The notes: generated from the sequence alone by a model not told the origin. A stretch of 8,601 nucleotides of DNA from Nephthysia sp036513515 (GCA_036513515.1 DATBYW010000065.1:1-8601); one strand, 5' to 3'. Numbered from the stretch's first letter, positions 1-6,569 are shown. Numbers and translations are program-made.

Positions 1-246
1 GTCGGCCATCTCTCGCTGACGACCTTCTGGATCAGCGGCGCGCTGGTGCTCTGGCTGGTGGCTGTGGTTCTCGGCCTCCTGCTCTACACGCCCACGCTGC
101 GCCGCCAGATCCAGGCGCTCGAGAGCCACGGACCGGAAAGCGCCGAATACAGGTCGCTGGCGAGTCGCGGCACGGTGGCCGGGATCGCCACCTCCGTCGT
201 GGTGCTGGCGATCATCGTTCTGATGGTCTTCAAGCCTGGAGGCTAG
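1..246 (+). CDS. DUF2269-like integral membrane protein, C-terminal part
   Basis: The reading frame is open from base 1, so the gene begins upstream of the window; 81 codons are visible before the TAG at 244-246. Two hydrophobic helices can be seen: one at about codons 9-30 (FWISGALVLWLVAVVLGLLL) and one near the end (GIATSVVVLAIIVLMVFKPG). They are separated by a polar loop with TLRRQIQALE and SAEYRSLASRG. A loop of this kind followed by a last helix ending in 'LMVFKPG' is typical of predicted integral membrane proteins of the DUF2269 type, whose function is unknown. A GTG at 46 is an internal codon and not the start, because the frame and the first helix continue upstream of it. The stop overlaps the stop of the convergent gene at 243-587. 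The family call rests on remembered resemblance of the C-terminus only. Confidence 0.7.
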   Translation, partial: VGHLSLTTFWISGALVLWLVAVVLGLLLYTPTLRRQIQALESHGPESAEYRSLASRGTVAGIATSVVVLAIIVLMVFKPGG

Positions 247-587
247 GCTTCGGACGAGGCGGCGGACTTGCCGCTCGCGGCGGTCGCGTAGCGGTCGTAC
301 TGGATCCTGAAAAGGTCGATCACCCCAGCGGCGTCCTGGGGACCGACCATCCAGCAGCTGACCCATCCGGTTTCCGGGAGGACGTGGTGGGGCTGCGCGC
401 GGCCCGCGGCAATCACTTCGTCGTGAAGCTTGCGAGGGAGGGGCAGGTCCGCAAGGCGGTCGCCGTGCACGTGTCCCATCTCCTTGCGGCCATAGCGATA
501 TTCGAGGCCGCCGAATCGGTGGGGGACGGCTTCAACCCCCGGCCAGGAGGTCACCGCCTCCCTGATCAGGTCACCAGCCCCTTTCAT
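243..587 (-). CDS. DUF5519 / 'luciferase' domain small protein
   Basis: A 114-residue soluble protein that covers a single domain annotated in databases as DUF5519 or 'luciferase family' (the name comes from a domain in eukaryotic luciferase-like proteins; no light-emitting activity is implied). Family-like blocks seen are WPGV (15-18), PHRFGG (22-27), a G-H-V-H-G motif (38-42), LADLPLPRKLHDE (45-57) and PHHVLPETGWVS (66-77), followed by a helix with LFRIQYDRY. The tail after about residue 100 is Ala/Ser-rich and looks disordered. The ATG at 585-587 is chosen because the conserved part starts soon after it; no purine-rich ribosome site precedes it. The gene is convergent with the upstream membrane protein gene and divergent from the MFS exporter. 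Molecular function is unknown; the His residues of GHVHG and PHHV are candidates for a binding site. Confidence 0.8.
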   Translation of the reverse strand: MKGAGDLIREAVTSWPGVEAVPHRFGGLEYRYGRKEMGHVHGDRLADLPLPRKLHDEVIAAGRAQPHHVLPETGWVSCWMVGPQDAAGVIDLFRIQYDRYATAASGKSAASSEA

Positions 588-712
588 GGTGAAGGAAACT
601 CAGCGCGGATCTCGGTTAATCCGGTTAAAGGGGAAGAGCGACCGGCGCCGGTGGTTTATAACCACCGTCGGCCACAACAACAACCGACTCGAGCTCACCC
701 AGGAGGGACTCT
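588..712. promoter_or_regulatory. Divergent control region with palindromic operator candidate before the MFS gene
   Basis: The 125 bases between the DUF5519 and MFS starts contain a palindrome at 649-667: CGGTGGTT, spacer TAT, AACCACCG (8-bp perfect arms). A TATAAC hexamer at 657-662 lies in its centre and could serve as the -10 of the exporter, so a protein bound here would block transcription, as TetR- and MarR-type repressors do at efflux genes. No regulator gene is adjacent. Upstream, CGGTTAA occurs twice as a direct repeat (613-619 and 622-628, period 9), which could serve either gene. The exporter has a strong ribosome site AGGAGG at 701-706, six bases before its ATG. No clear -35 hexamer was found at the right distance. 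The palindrome and repeats are seen; the operator role is inferred. Confidence 0.55.
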
Positions 713-2188
713 ATGAATTCGACTCAGGTCGCCCCATCGGGAACCAGATCGCGCTGGCTGGCGTTGATCGTGCTCTGCGCCGGGATGCTGATGATCGTCC
801 TCGACGCCACGATCGTGAACGTGGCCCTGCCATCGATCCAGCGCGATCTCGGCTTCTCGCAATCGGGCCTGGCCTGGGTTGTCAACGCCTACCTCATCCC
901 CTTCGGCGGCCTGCTTCTCCTGGCCGGCCGGCTCGGCGACCTGATCGGTCGCAAGCGCATCTTCGTTGCGGGCCTGGTGGTGTTCACGGCAGCCTCGCTC
1001 CTCTGCGGTGCGTCTGGGAGCCAGGGCATGCTGATCGCCGCCCGACTGATCCAGGGTGTGGGGGGCGCGATGACCTCCACCGTGATCCTGGGCGTGATCG
1101 TGACGATGTTCCCGGGGCGCCGTGAGCAAGCCCGCGCGATCGGCGTCTTCAGCTTCACCGCCGCCGCCGGTGGCTCGATCGGCCTCCTCGCCGGCGGTGT
1201 CCTGACCCAGGCCGTCAACTGGCACTGGATCTTCTTCGTCAACCTCCCGATCGGAATCGTGGCCGTGGTGCTGGCCCTGCGCCTGATCGAATCGGATCCG
1301 GGAATCGGGCTCGGTCAGGGTGCCGACGTCCCCGGCGCCATCCTCGTCACCTCCGCGTTGATGCTGGGCGTCTACACGATCGTTGAAGCGACGAGCTACG
1401 GCTGGGGCTCGGCGCACACGCTCGGGCTGGGCGCCGTGGCAGCCCTGCTCCTTTCAGCCTTCTTCATCCGCCAGGCCACGGCCGTCAACCCGCTACTGCC
1501 CCTCGACCTGTTCCGGTCACGCAACGTGTCGGGAGCGAACCTGATCCAGGTCCTGATGGTGGCCGGGATGTTCGGGATGTTCTTCCTGGGCGCCCTGTAC
1601 CTGCAGCGGATACTCGGTTATGACCCGATGCAGATCGGGCTTGCGTTCCTGCCGGTCGCGGTCGCCATCGGAACGCTGTCCTTCCGCCTCTCGGCACAGC
1701 TGAACACCCGCTTCGGCCCCCGCACGATGCTCCTCATAGGTCTGACGCTGGTCACGGCCGGACTGGCGCTCTTCGCCCGGGCGCCTCTGCAGGCCCGGTA
1801 CGCATACGACGTCCTGCCTTCGATGGTGCTGCTCGGCGTCGGGGGCGGCCTGTCGTTTCCGGCGGTGATGACGCTCGGCATGTCAGGGGCGACGGCCAGC
1901 GACTCTGGTCTTGTCTCCGGCCTGATCAACACCACCGCCCAGGTGGGCGGCTCGCTGGGCCTGGCGGTCCTGGCTACGCTGGCAACCTCTCGCACGGATC
2001 AGCTGCTGGCCGCCGGAGAGAGCACCACGTCAGCGCTGCTCGCCGGCTACCACCTGGCCTTCGGGATCGGGGCAGGCTTCCTCGCCGCCGCCATCCTGGT
2101 CGCGGCGATCGTGCTCCGGCCTGAGGTTGCGGCGGGGTCAGAGAGGGCGGACGCCGGTGAAACGGAGGCCTCGGAAGAGGCCGCCTAG
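713..2188 (+). CDS. MFS multidrug exporter, DHA2 (14-helix, EmrB/QacA) type
   Basis: A 491-residue polytopic membrane protein, the usual length for 14-helix drug:H+ antiporters of the DHA2 group, which export toxic compounds using the proton gradient. Family motifs are visible in order: LDATIVNVALP in helix 1 (30-40, motif D1 with Asp31), the helix 2-3 loop motif A GRLGDLIGRKR (72-82), motif B RLIQGVGGA with Arg111, and motif C GGSIGLLAGGVLT (153-165) in the antiporter helix. The WHWIFFVNLPIG block (170-181) is diagnostic of this group. Motif C has Leu where many members have Pro, a variation that I recall in related actinobacterial proteins. The C-terminal 20 residues are acidic and Ala-rich. 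The ATG at 713 has AGGAGG six bases upstream. The gene stands alone behind a palindromic operator candidate. The substrate cannot be read from sequence. Confidence 0.93.
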   Translation: MNSTQVAPSGTRSRWLALIVLCAGMLMIVLDATIVNVALPSIQRDLGFSQSGLAWVVNAYLIPFGGLLLLAGRLGDLIGRKRIFVAGLVVFTAASLLCGASGSQGMLIAARLIQGVGGAMTSTVILGVIVTMFPGRREQARAIGVFSFTAAAGGSIGLLAGGVLTQAVNWHWIFFVNLPIGIVAVVLALRLIESDPGIGLGQGADVPGAILVTSALMLGVYTIVEATSYGWGSAHTLGLGAVAALLLSAFFIRQATAVNPLLPLDLFRSRNVSGANLIQVLMVAGMFGMFFLGALYLQRILGYDPMQIGLAFLPVAVAIGTLSFRLSAQLNTRFGPRTMLLIGLTLVTAGLALFARAPLQARYAYDVLPSMVLLGVGGGLSFPAVMTLGMSGATASDSGLVSGLINTTAQVGGSLGLAVLATLATSRTDQLLAAGESTTSALLAGYHLAFGIGAGFLAAAILVAAIVLRPEVAAGSERADAGETEASEEAA

Positions 2189-2216
2189 GCGGATGCCGAT
2201 CCGCCCGAAGGCGGCC
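2179..2216 (+). terminator. Nested stem-loops at the end of the MFS gene
   Basis: Two perfect 7-bp inverted repeats are nested here: an outer pair GGCCGCC (2179-2185) with GGCGGCC (2210-2216), and an inner pair GGCGGAT (2188-2194) with ATCCGCC (2199-2205) around a 4-base loop. The structure starts inside the last codons of the exporter and spans its stop. There is no T-run after it, so it would be a weak or Rho-assisted terminator, or a 3' stabilising structure. Confidence 0.4.
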
Positions 2217-2269
2217 GATGAAGCAGCCCATCTCCATGGTCGGTCGGGATGTCGGCCCGAACCCTGCAC

Positions 2270-2331
2270 GTTGGACTAGATTGGCAGGTGCTCGGTGGCG
2301 AGCATCGCTTGAATGCAGTAAGGAGTGACGG
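2270..2331 (+). promoter_or_regulatory. Leader of the propeller/MoaD operon with ribosome site
   Basis: AAGGAG at 2320-2325 sits six bases before the ATG at 2332 and supports that start. Upstream, TAGATT at 2277-2282 is a possible -10 element (TAnnnT pattern), but no -35 hexamer at a suitable distance was recognised, so the promoter is tentative. The 143-base gap and the hairpins before it suggest that this operon is transcribed independently of the MFS gene. Confidence 0.35.
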
Positions 2332-3447
2332 ATGAGTCGGGTACGGGTACTGGTTGGCACACGCAAGGGCGCCTTCGTCCTGACGTCGGACGGAAAGCGC
2401 GAGCGATGGGAAGTCAGCGAGCCCTATTTTGCGGGCTGGGAGATCTATCACCTCAAGGGCTCACCGGTTGATCCGGATCGGCTGTATGCGTCCCAGTCGA
2501 GCGGCTGGTTCGGACAGACTATTCAGCGCTCCGAGGACGGTGGCAAGACCTGGGAGCCGGTCGGAAACGAATTCACGTACGACGGGGTCGCGGGCACTCA
2601 CCAGTGGTACGACGGTACGCAGCACCCCTGGGAGTTCGCGCGGGTATGGCATCTCGAACCCTCGCTGACCGATCCGGACACCGTCTACGCCGGAGTGGAG
2701 GACGCCGCCCTGTTCCGCACGGTGGACGGTGGCCGGACCTGGCACGAGCTCTCTGGGGTGCGCCAGCACGCCTCGGGGCCCTCCTGGCAGCCGGGCGCGG
2801 GGGGGCTATGTCTGCACACCATCCTCCAGGATCCAAGCAATCCCGAGCGGATCTTCATAGCCATCTCTGCGGCGGGTGCCTTCCGGACTGACGACGGCGG
2901 CCAGACCTGGCGGCCGATCAATCATGGCCTGCACTCAGAGGGCATCCCTGATCCGAATGCGGAGGTCGGCCATTGCGTGCACCGACTCGCGATGCACGCA
3001 TCGCGCCCGGGCGTGCTGTTCATGCAGAAGCACTGGGACGTGATGCGAAGCGACGACTCCGGCGAGTCGTGGCAGGAAGTCAGCGGCAACCTGCCGTCCG
3101 ACTTCGGGTTCCCGATCGACGTACACGCGCACGAGCCGGACACCGTCTACGTCGTTCCGATCAAGAGCGATTCCCAGCATTTCCCTCCTGACGGGAAGCT
3201 GCGTGTGTACCGTAGCCGGACGGGCGGAAACGAGTGGGAGGCGCTCACGAATGGCCTGCCTCAGAGCGACTGCTACGTCAACGTGCTGCGAGACGCGATG
3301 GCCGTCGACTCGCTGGATTCCTGTGGCGTGTACTTTGGTACCAGCGGCGGGCAGGTGTACGTCTCAGCCGACGCCGGTGACAACTGGACCCCGATAGTCA
3401 GCAACCTTCCGGCGGTCCTCTCCGTCGAGGTGCAGACGTTGCCATGA
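2332..3447 (+). CDS. BNR/Asp-box beta-propeller protein (sialidase/VPS10-like fold)
   Basis: A 371-residue protein built of repeated blades. Asp-box (S-x-D-x-G-x-T-W) motifs are seen at 67-74 (SEDGGKTW), 130-137 (TVDGGRTW), 186-193 (TDDGGQTW), 240-247 (SDDSGESW), a degenerate one ending NEW at 300-302, and 345-352 (SADAGDNW). Each is preceded by a 'DPD-x-(L/V)-Y-(A/V)' type strand, as in VPS10/sortilin and sialidase propellers. Databases often name such proteins 'exo-alpha-sialidase', but the arginine triad and other catalytic residues of true sialidases were not recognised, so enzyme activity should not be assumed. There is no signal peptide (the N-terminus is MSRVRVLVGTRKGAFVL, the first blade strand), so it is predicted to be cytoplasmic, unlike most secreted sialidases. 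Its stop overlaps the next start (ATGA, 3444-3447), implying co-translation with the MoaD-like protein. Confidence 0.88.
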   Translation: MSRVRVLVGTRKGAFVLTSDGKRERWEVSEPYFAGWEIYHLKGSPVDPDRLYASQSSGWFGQTIQRSEDGGKTWEPVGNEFTYDGVAGTHQWYDGTQHPWEFARVWHLEPSLTDPDTVYAGVEDAALFRTVDGGRTWHELSGVRQHASGPSWQPGAGGLCLHTILQDPSNPERIFIAISAAGAFRTDDGGQTWRPINHGLHSEGIPDPNAEVGHCVHRLAMHASRPGVLFMQKHWDVMRSDDSGESWQEVSGNLPSDFGFPIDVHAHEPDTVYVVPIKSDSQHFPPDGKLRVYRSRTGGNEWEALTNGLPQSDCYVNVLRDAMAVDSLDSCGVYFGTSGGQVYVSADAGDNWTPIVSNLPAVLSVEVQTLP

Positions 3448-3743
3448 TTCGAGTCGTGCTTCCAGCCCATCTCCGGACGCTGGCCGGAGTCCACGGAGAG
3501 GTCGAGCTCGAGGTCGAGGCCCCCATCACGCAGGGCTCGATCCTCGACGCACTCGAGGACAGGTATCCAATGCTGCGCGGGACGATCCGCGACCACGCCA
3601 CGCAGCGCCGCCGGCCCTTTGTGAGGTTCTTCGCCTGCGAAGAGGACCTGTCCCATGAACCTGCCGACGCCCCGCTGCCCGACCCCGTCGCCAAGGGCGC
3701 GGAGCCATTCATGGTAGTGGGAGCCATCGCAGGAGGCGGCTAG
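3444..3743 (+). CDS. MoaD/ThiS-family ubiquitin-fold protein
   Basis: A 99-residue protein with the beta-grasp layout of MoaD/ThiS sulfur carriers: an N-terminal strand IRVVLPAHLRTLAG (like the 'P..LR.LAG' start of MoaD), a helix TQGSILDALEDRYPML (29-44), a middle part RPFVRFFACEEDLS, and the C-terminal strand EPFMVVGAIAGGG. MoaD and ThiS end in Gly-Gly, which is adenylated by an E1-like enzyme; here the last three residues are all Gly, so the tail has one extra residue beyond the usual di-glycine. It is slightly longer than typical MoaD (about 80-90) because of an acidic, Pro-rich loop (about 65-83). There is no separate ribosome site close to the ATG at 3444; the 4-base overlap with the propeller gene points to translational coupling. 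No moaE, thiG or ThiF/MoeB gene is present in the window, so the partner and pathway are unknown. Confidence 0.85.
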   Translation: MIRVVLPAHLRTLAGVHGEVELEVEAPITQGSILDALEDRYPMLRGTIRDHATQRRRPFVRFFACEEDLSHEPADAPLPDPVAKGAEPFMVVGAIAGGG

Positions 3744-3941
3744 TGTCGTGCTGCCCCCTGACGCCCGCATCGACGTCCGGACTCTCTCTCTTGGCTGCTT
3801 CGAAAGGACCCCCTCCCAACCATCCCCCGCAAGGGCAGGGAAACTACGAAGTCGCCTGGGGAGTCAGCTTGCTCGGGTCGGGTTTCTGAGGCGCGGCGAT
3901 CCTGCCACCGCCTGCATCTGCTGCTCGGTCACAATGGAGCC
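3744..3941. other. Intergenic region before the ABC exporter
   Basis: These 198 bases hold no convincing gene, promoter or strong hairpin. GGCAGG (3834-3839) and CCTGCC (3901-3906) could pair only over a long distance. The ABC reading frame stays open through at least 3783-3941 but offers no ATG, GTG or TTG before 3942. No terminator with a T-run follows the MoaD-like gene, so read-through from that operon into the ABC gene is possible. Confidence 0.4.
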
Positions 3942-5795
3942 TTGGCGGAGGGCGAGGCTCGGCCGAAGTCCGTCTACGAGGTCATGCAACCGCCGGATCG
4001 CAGGCCGATCCGGCAGCTCCCCACCCTTGTCGTTGGCTCTGTCCGCATGGTCTGGTCCGCGGGCTCCAGGGAACTGGCGACGGCAGTCGGTCTGCAGGTC
4101 CTGGGGGCCGTTCTGCTGGCGGGTCAGGTGCTGGTGGTGGGCCAGCTGCTCGGGTCGGTACTGACCAGCCAGAACCAGCATGATCTGAGACCGACCCTGC
4201 CCAGCATCGCGCTGCTGGTCGGCCTGCTGGTCGCGGCCGGGATCGCCTCGGCGGTAGAGCAGAGGCAGCAGCAGATGCTGACCGAGATGGTCACCCGGAA
4301 TTCGGCCGGAAAGGTACTCGACGTGACCACGGCGGTGTCCCTGGAGGCGTTCGACCGGCCCGCCTTCCATGATCGGCTGACCCGGGCCATGGCAAGCCAG
4401 GGCCGGCCCTTCCAACTGACTCAGAGCCTGTTCCAGCTGATCCGCGGAGGCGTCAACATGGTCGGCGTCGCGGTCGCCCTCTGGCTTCTGCAGCCGCTCC
4501 TGATCCCACTGGTGATCCTCGCCTTCCTTCCGCTGGCGCTTACCGTCGCAAGCTCGGGCCGTGACTTCTTCCTCTTTTCGAGCTGGTGGACCCCTCAGGG
4601 CCGCCTGCGCAGCTACATGCAGATGCTGCTCATGGGCAAAGAGACGGCCAAGGAAGTCCGCGCCTTCAACCTGGGCGGCTTTCTGCGGCGGGTCTACGAG
4701 CAGCTGTACGACGAGTACATGCAGGAGCTGCGCAAGGTCACCATGACGCGCCTGCTGCGCACGGTCGGCTCCACCGGCCTGGCGGTGGTGCTGGTCGGAG
4801 CGCTGGTGACGCTGCTCGTCTGGCTCGTGGTCAACGGTTCCATGGGCCTGGCCCAGGCCGGCGCCGCGCTGACCGCCCTGATCTTCCTCGGGTTCAGCCT
4901 GCCCCAGGTGCTGTTCGCCGCCAGCCAGCTCTACGAGTGCGCCTTCTTCATCGACGACTACCAGTCGTTTGTTGCGCTGCGGCCGGCCGTGGAGGCCGAC
5001 ACGCGCGGTGGAGAAGCGCCCGCCGGCTTCTCCCGCCTGACCGTCGACAATGTCTCATTCGTCTACCCCACCAGTGGCGCGGCCGCCCTGTGTGACGTTT
5101 CCATGGAGATCAGCCGCGGGGAGGTGGTGGCGCTGGTGGGCGAAAACGGGTCGGGCAAGACGACACTCGCCAAGCTCCTCTGCCAGCTCTACGCCCCCAG
5201 TTCGGGGCGAATCCTGTGGGACGGCGCCGACACGGCGAGCATGGATTCCGACGCGGTCCGCAAGTCCATCGCGCTCATCTTTCAGGACTTCGTCCAGTAC
5301 CAGCTGCCCGCGCGGCAGAACATCGCGGCAGGCCGGCACGAGCGGTTCGACGATCTCGAGGGCATCCGGGCCGCGGCCCGCCAATCCGGGGCCGACGAGT
5401 TCCTGGCCGCGTTGCCAGAGGGCTATGAGACCATGCTTGGCCCCATCTTCGAGGGCGGGCAGGAGCTGTCCATCGGCCAGTGGCAGCGCATCGCGCTGGC
5501 TCGCGCCTTTTTCCGCGACGCTCCCTTCATCATCCTGGACGAGCCGACCGCCGCGCTCGACCCTCGCTCGGAGCACCAGCTCTTCGACCGCATACGCGAA
5601 CTCACAGCCGGACGCTCGGTCCTGCTGATCTCGCATCGCTTCTCGAGCGTGCGGGCCGCCGACCGCATCTACGTGTTGAAGCACGGCAAGATCGTCGAGC
5701 ACGGCTCGCACTCCCAGCTGATGGCCGAGGGCGGGCTCTACGCCGAACTCTTCACGCTCCAGGCTTCCGCGTACCTCAATGCCTCCGAGGCTTGA
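3942..5795 (+). CDS. ABC exporter half-transporter (permease fused to ATPase)
   Basis: A full-length type IV ABC exporter subunit, 617 residues from the TTG at 3942. The membrane domain has about six helices (near 47-72, 86-104, 168-187, 188-205, 278-298 and 306-327) and a coupling segment with KETAKEVRAFNLGGFLRRVYE (233-252). The ATPase domain runs from about 365: Walker A GENGSGKTT (400-408), Q-loop Gln448, signature LSIGQ (509-513, Ile replacing the usual first Gly), Walker B FIILDEP (529-535) with Glu534, and switch His565, so it should be catalytically competent. It must dimerise with itself or with an unlinked partner. Neither the TTG (GGAG at 3936-3939, only two bases away) nor the in-frame ATG at 3984 (GAGG at 3978-3981, also two bases away) has a well-placed ribosome site; starting at 3984 gives 603 residues. 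Substrate unknown (peptide, lipid or drug). Confidence 0.9.
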   Translation: MAEGEARPKSVYEVMQPPDRRPIRQLPTLVVGSVRMVWSAGSRELATAVGLQVLGAVLLAGQVLVVGQLLGSVLTSQNQHDLRPTLPSIALLVGLLVAAGIASAVEQRQQQMLTEMVTRNSAGKVLDVTTAVSLEAFDRPAFHDRLTRAMASQGRPFQLTQSLFQLIRGGVNMVGVAVALWLLQPLLIPLVILAFLPLALTVASSGRDFFLFSSWWTPQGRLRSYMQMLLMGKETAKEVRAFNLGGFLRRVYEQLYDEYMQELRKVTMTRLLRTVGSTGLAVVLVGALVTLLVWLVVNGSMGLAQAGAALTALIFLGFSLPQVLFAASQLYECAFFIDDYQSFVALRPAVEADTRGGEAPAGFSRLTVDNVSFVYPTSGAAALCDVSMEISRGEVVALVGENGSGKTTLAKLLCQLYAPSSGRILWDGADTASMDSDAVRKSIALIFQDFVQYQLPARQNIAAGRHERFDDLEGIRAAARQSGADEFLAALPEGYETMLGPIFEGGQELSIGQWQRIALARAFFRDAPFIILDEPTAALDPRSEHQLFDRIRELTAGRSVLLISHRFSSVRAADRIYVLKHGKIVEHGSHSQLMAEGGLYAELFTLQASAYLNASEA

Positions 5796-5862
5796 GTGAT
5801 TGCGCCGGCGATTCCTCGGCTGGGGCAAGCGAGGCGCCGCGAGGGCACCTCTCTTGACCCTA

Positions 5863-5881
5863 ACCGGACCGATCTCCGGTC
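5863..5881. terminator. Small hairpin between convergent ABC and YceI genes
   Basis: ACCGGA (5863-5868) pairs with TCCGGT (5875-5880) around a 6-base loop; an alternative register pairs GACCG (5867-5871) with CGGTC (5877-5881). It lies just before the end of the convergent YceI gene. It has no T-run on either side, so it is at best a weak shared terminator. The rest of 5796-5885 shows nothing but a 5-bp CCTCG/CGAGG pair (5814-5818, 5830-5834). Confidence 0.3.
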
Positions 5882-5885
5882 GGAC

Positions 5886-6455
5886 TCAGCCCGCCGTTAC
5901 CGCTTCTGCCTGCTTCGCCGGCTGTTCCGTGCTGACGAGCTCGGATTCGATCTGGAGCTTGATTTCGTTGCTCGCAAGCGGGATCACTCCCGCCACGCCG
6001 TCCCAGTTGAGACCGAAGTCCTTACGGTTGAGCTGGCCGGTGGCCGTGACAGCGAGCAGCTTGCGTCCCTCGTAGAAGGGATGGTCGAGTTCGCCCTCGA
6101 CGGTGACTTCGAGAACGAGCGGCCTGGTGGTCTGCTTGATGGTCAGATCCCCGGTCACACGGTACTTGCCCTCCCCCGCGGGCTCGGCTGAAGTCGGGCG
6201 GTAGATCCCCTGGGGATGAGCGTCGGCTTCGAAGAAGTCGGCCGAGCGTAGGTGGTTGTCTCGCTGCTCCGTGCCCGTCGTGAGGCTGGCGATGTCGACA
6301 GCGATCTCTCCGGTGAGAGAACCGGGGTCGCCGCGATCGAATGCAACCCACCCGTTGAATTTCTGAAAGCTGCCCCGAACCGTGGTCACCGCCAAATGCT
6401 TGGCGCTGAACCCGATCAAGGTGTGCGCCGGGTCGAGCTCATAACGTTCTGCCAT
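5886..6455 (-). CDS. YceI-family lipid-binding protein, no signal peptide
   Basis: A 189-residue protein of the YceI family, a lipocalin-like beta-barrel that binds isoprenoid or other long-chain lipids. Seen in order: the N-terminal YELDPAHTLIGFSAKHLAV (5-23) followed by VRGSFQKFNG (26-35), the loop RDNHLRSADFFEADAHP (65-81), YRVTGDLTIKQTTRPLVLEV (98-117) and DFGLNWDG (146-153). The ATG at 6453-6455 is chosen because it has GGAGG eight bases upstream (complement of 6464-6468) and starts directly at the family's conserved beginning; an ATG seven codons earlier lacks this. Many family members are periplasmic, but this one has no signal peptide and should be cytosolic. The last 15 or so residues (STEQPAKQAEAVTAG) look disordered. 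It lies downstream of the hot-dog gene on the same strand with a 114-base gap, so it probably has its own promoter. Confidence 0.93.
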   Translation of the reverse strand: MAERYELDPAHTLIGFSAKHLAVTTVRGSFQKFNGWVAFDRGDPGSLTGEIAVDIASLTTGTEQRDNHLRSADFFEADAHPQGIYRPTSAEPAGEGKYRVTGDLTIKQTTRPLVLEVTVEGELDHPFYEGRKLLAVTATGQLNRKDFGLNWDGVAGVIPLASNEIKLQIESELVSTEQPAKQAEAVTAG

Positions 6456-6569
6456 CTTCTTAACCTCCGAAAGCAATGCTGGATTTGCTGCCTAAAACTT
6501 GTGTGCGCAAGCAACTATTCCGGGCGGGAGCGGAGGGCGGTGACCCGGCCGGCTGGCTAGACGCTCGGC
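6456..6569 (-). promoter_or_regulatory. Gap between hot-dog and YceI genes: hairpin and possible operator
   Basis: CCGGCCG (6545-6551) pairs with CGGCCGG (6573-6579), a 7-bp stem with a 21-base loop that spans the hot-dog stop codon and could terminate it weakly; there is no T-run. Nearer the YceI start, CTTG-TGTGCG-CAAG (6498-6511) is a short inverted repeat that might be a regulator site. The AT-richer stretch around it (GTTTTAGG and TAGTTG on the minus strand) could hold the YceI promoter, but no -35/-10 pair with good spacing was found. GGAGG at 6464-6468 (complement) is the YceI ribosome site. Confidence 0.35.

Noticed and set aside
586..1125. Plus-strand frame of 179 codons running into the MFS gene
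   Set aside because: It overlaps the exporter in another frame, has Arg/Pro/Asp-rich composition typical of a shifted GC-rich frame, and matches no known motif.
695..1417. Long minus-strand frame of 240 codons opposite the MFS gene
   Set aside because: His/Gln/Asp/Glu-rich low-complexity product antisense to a clear 14-helix transporter; a shadow frame.
3744..3941. Possible riboswitch before the ABC gene
   Set aside because: No conserved riboswitch core (such as a B12 box) and no stable stem-loop set was found.
3748..4164. Plus-strand frame of 138 codons covering the ABC leader
   Set aside because: It overlaps the ABC gene out of frame and has Ser/Arg-rich shadow composition; no ribosome site.
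5055..5828. Minus-strand frame of 257 codons opposite the ABC ATPase domain
   Set aside because: Antisense to intact Walker and signature motifs; no domain seen in its product.
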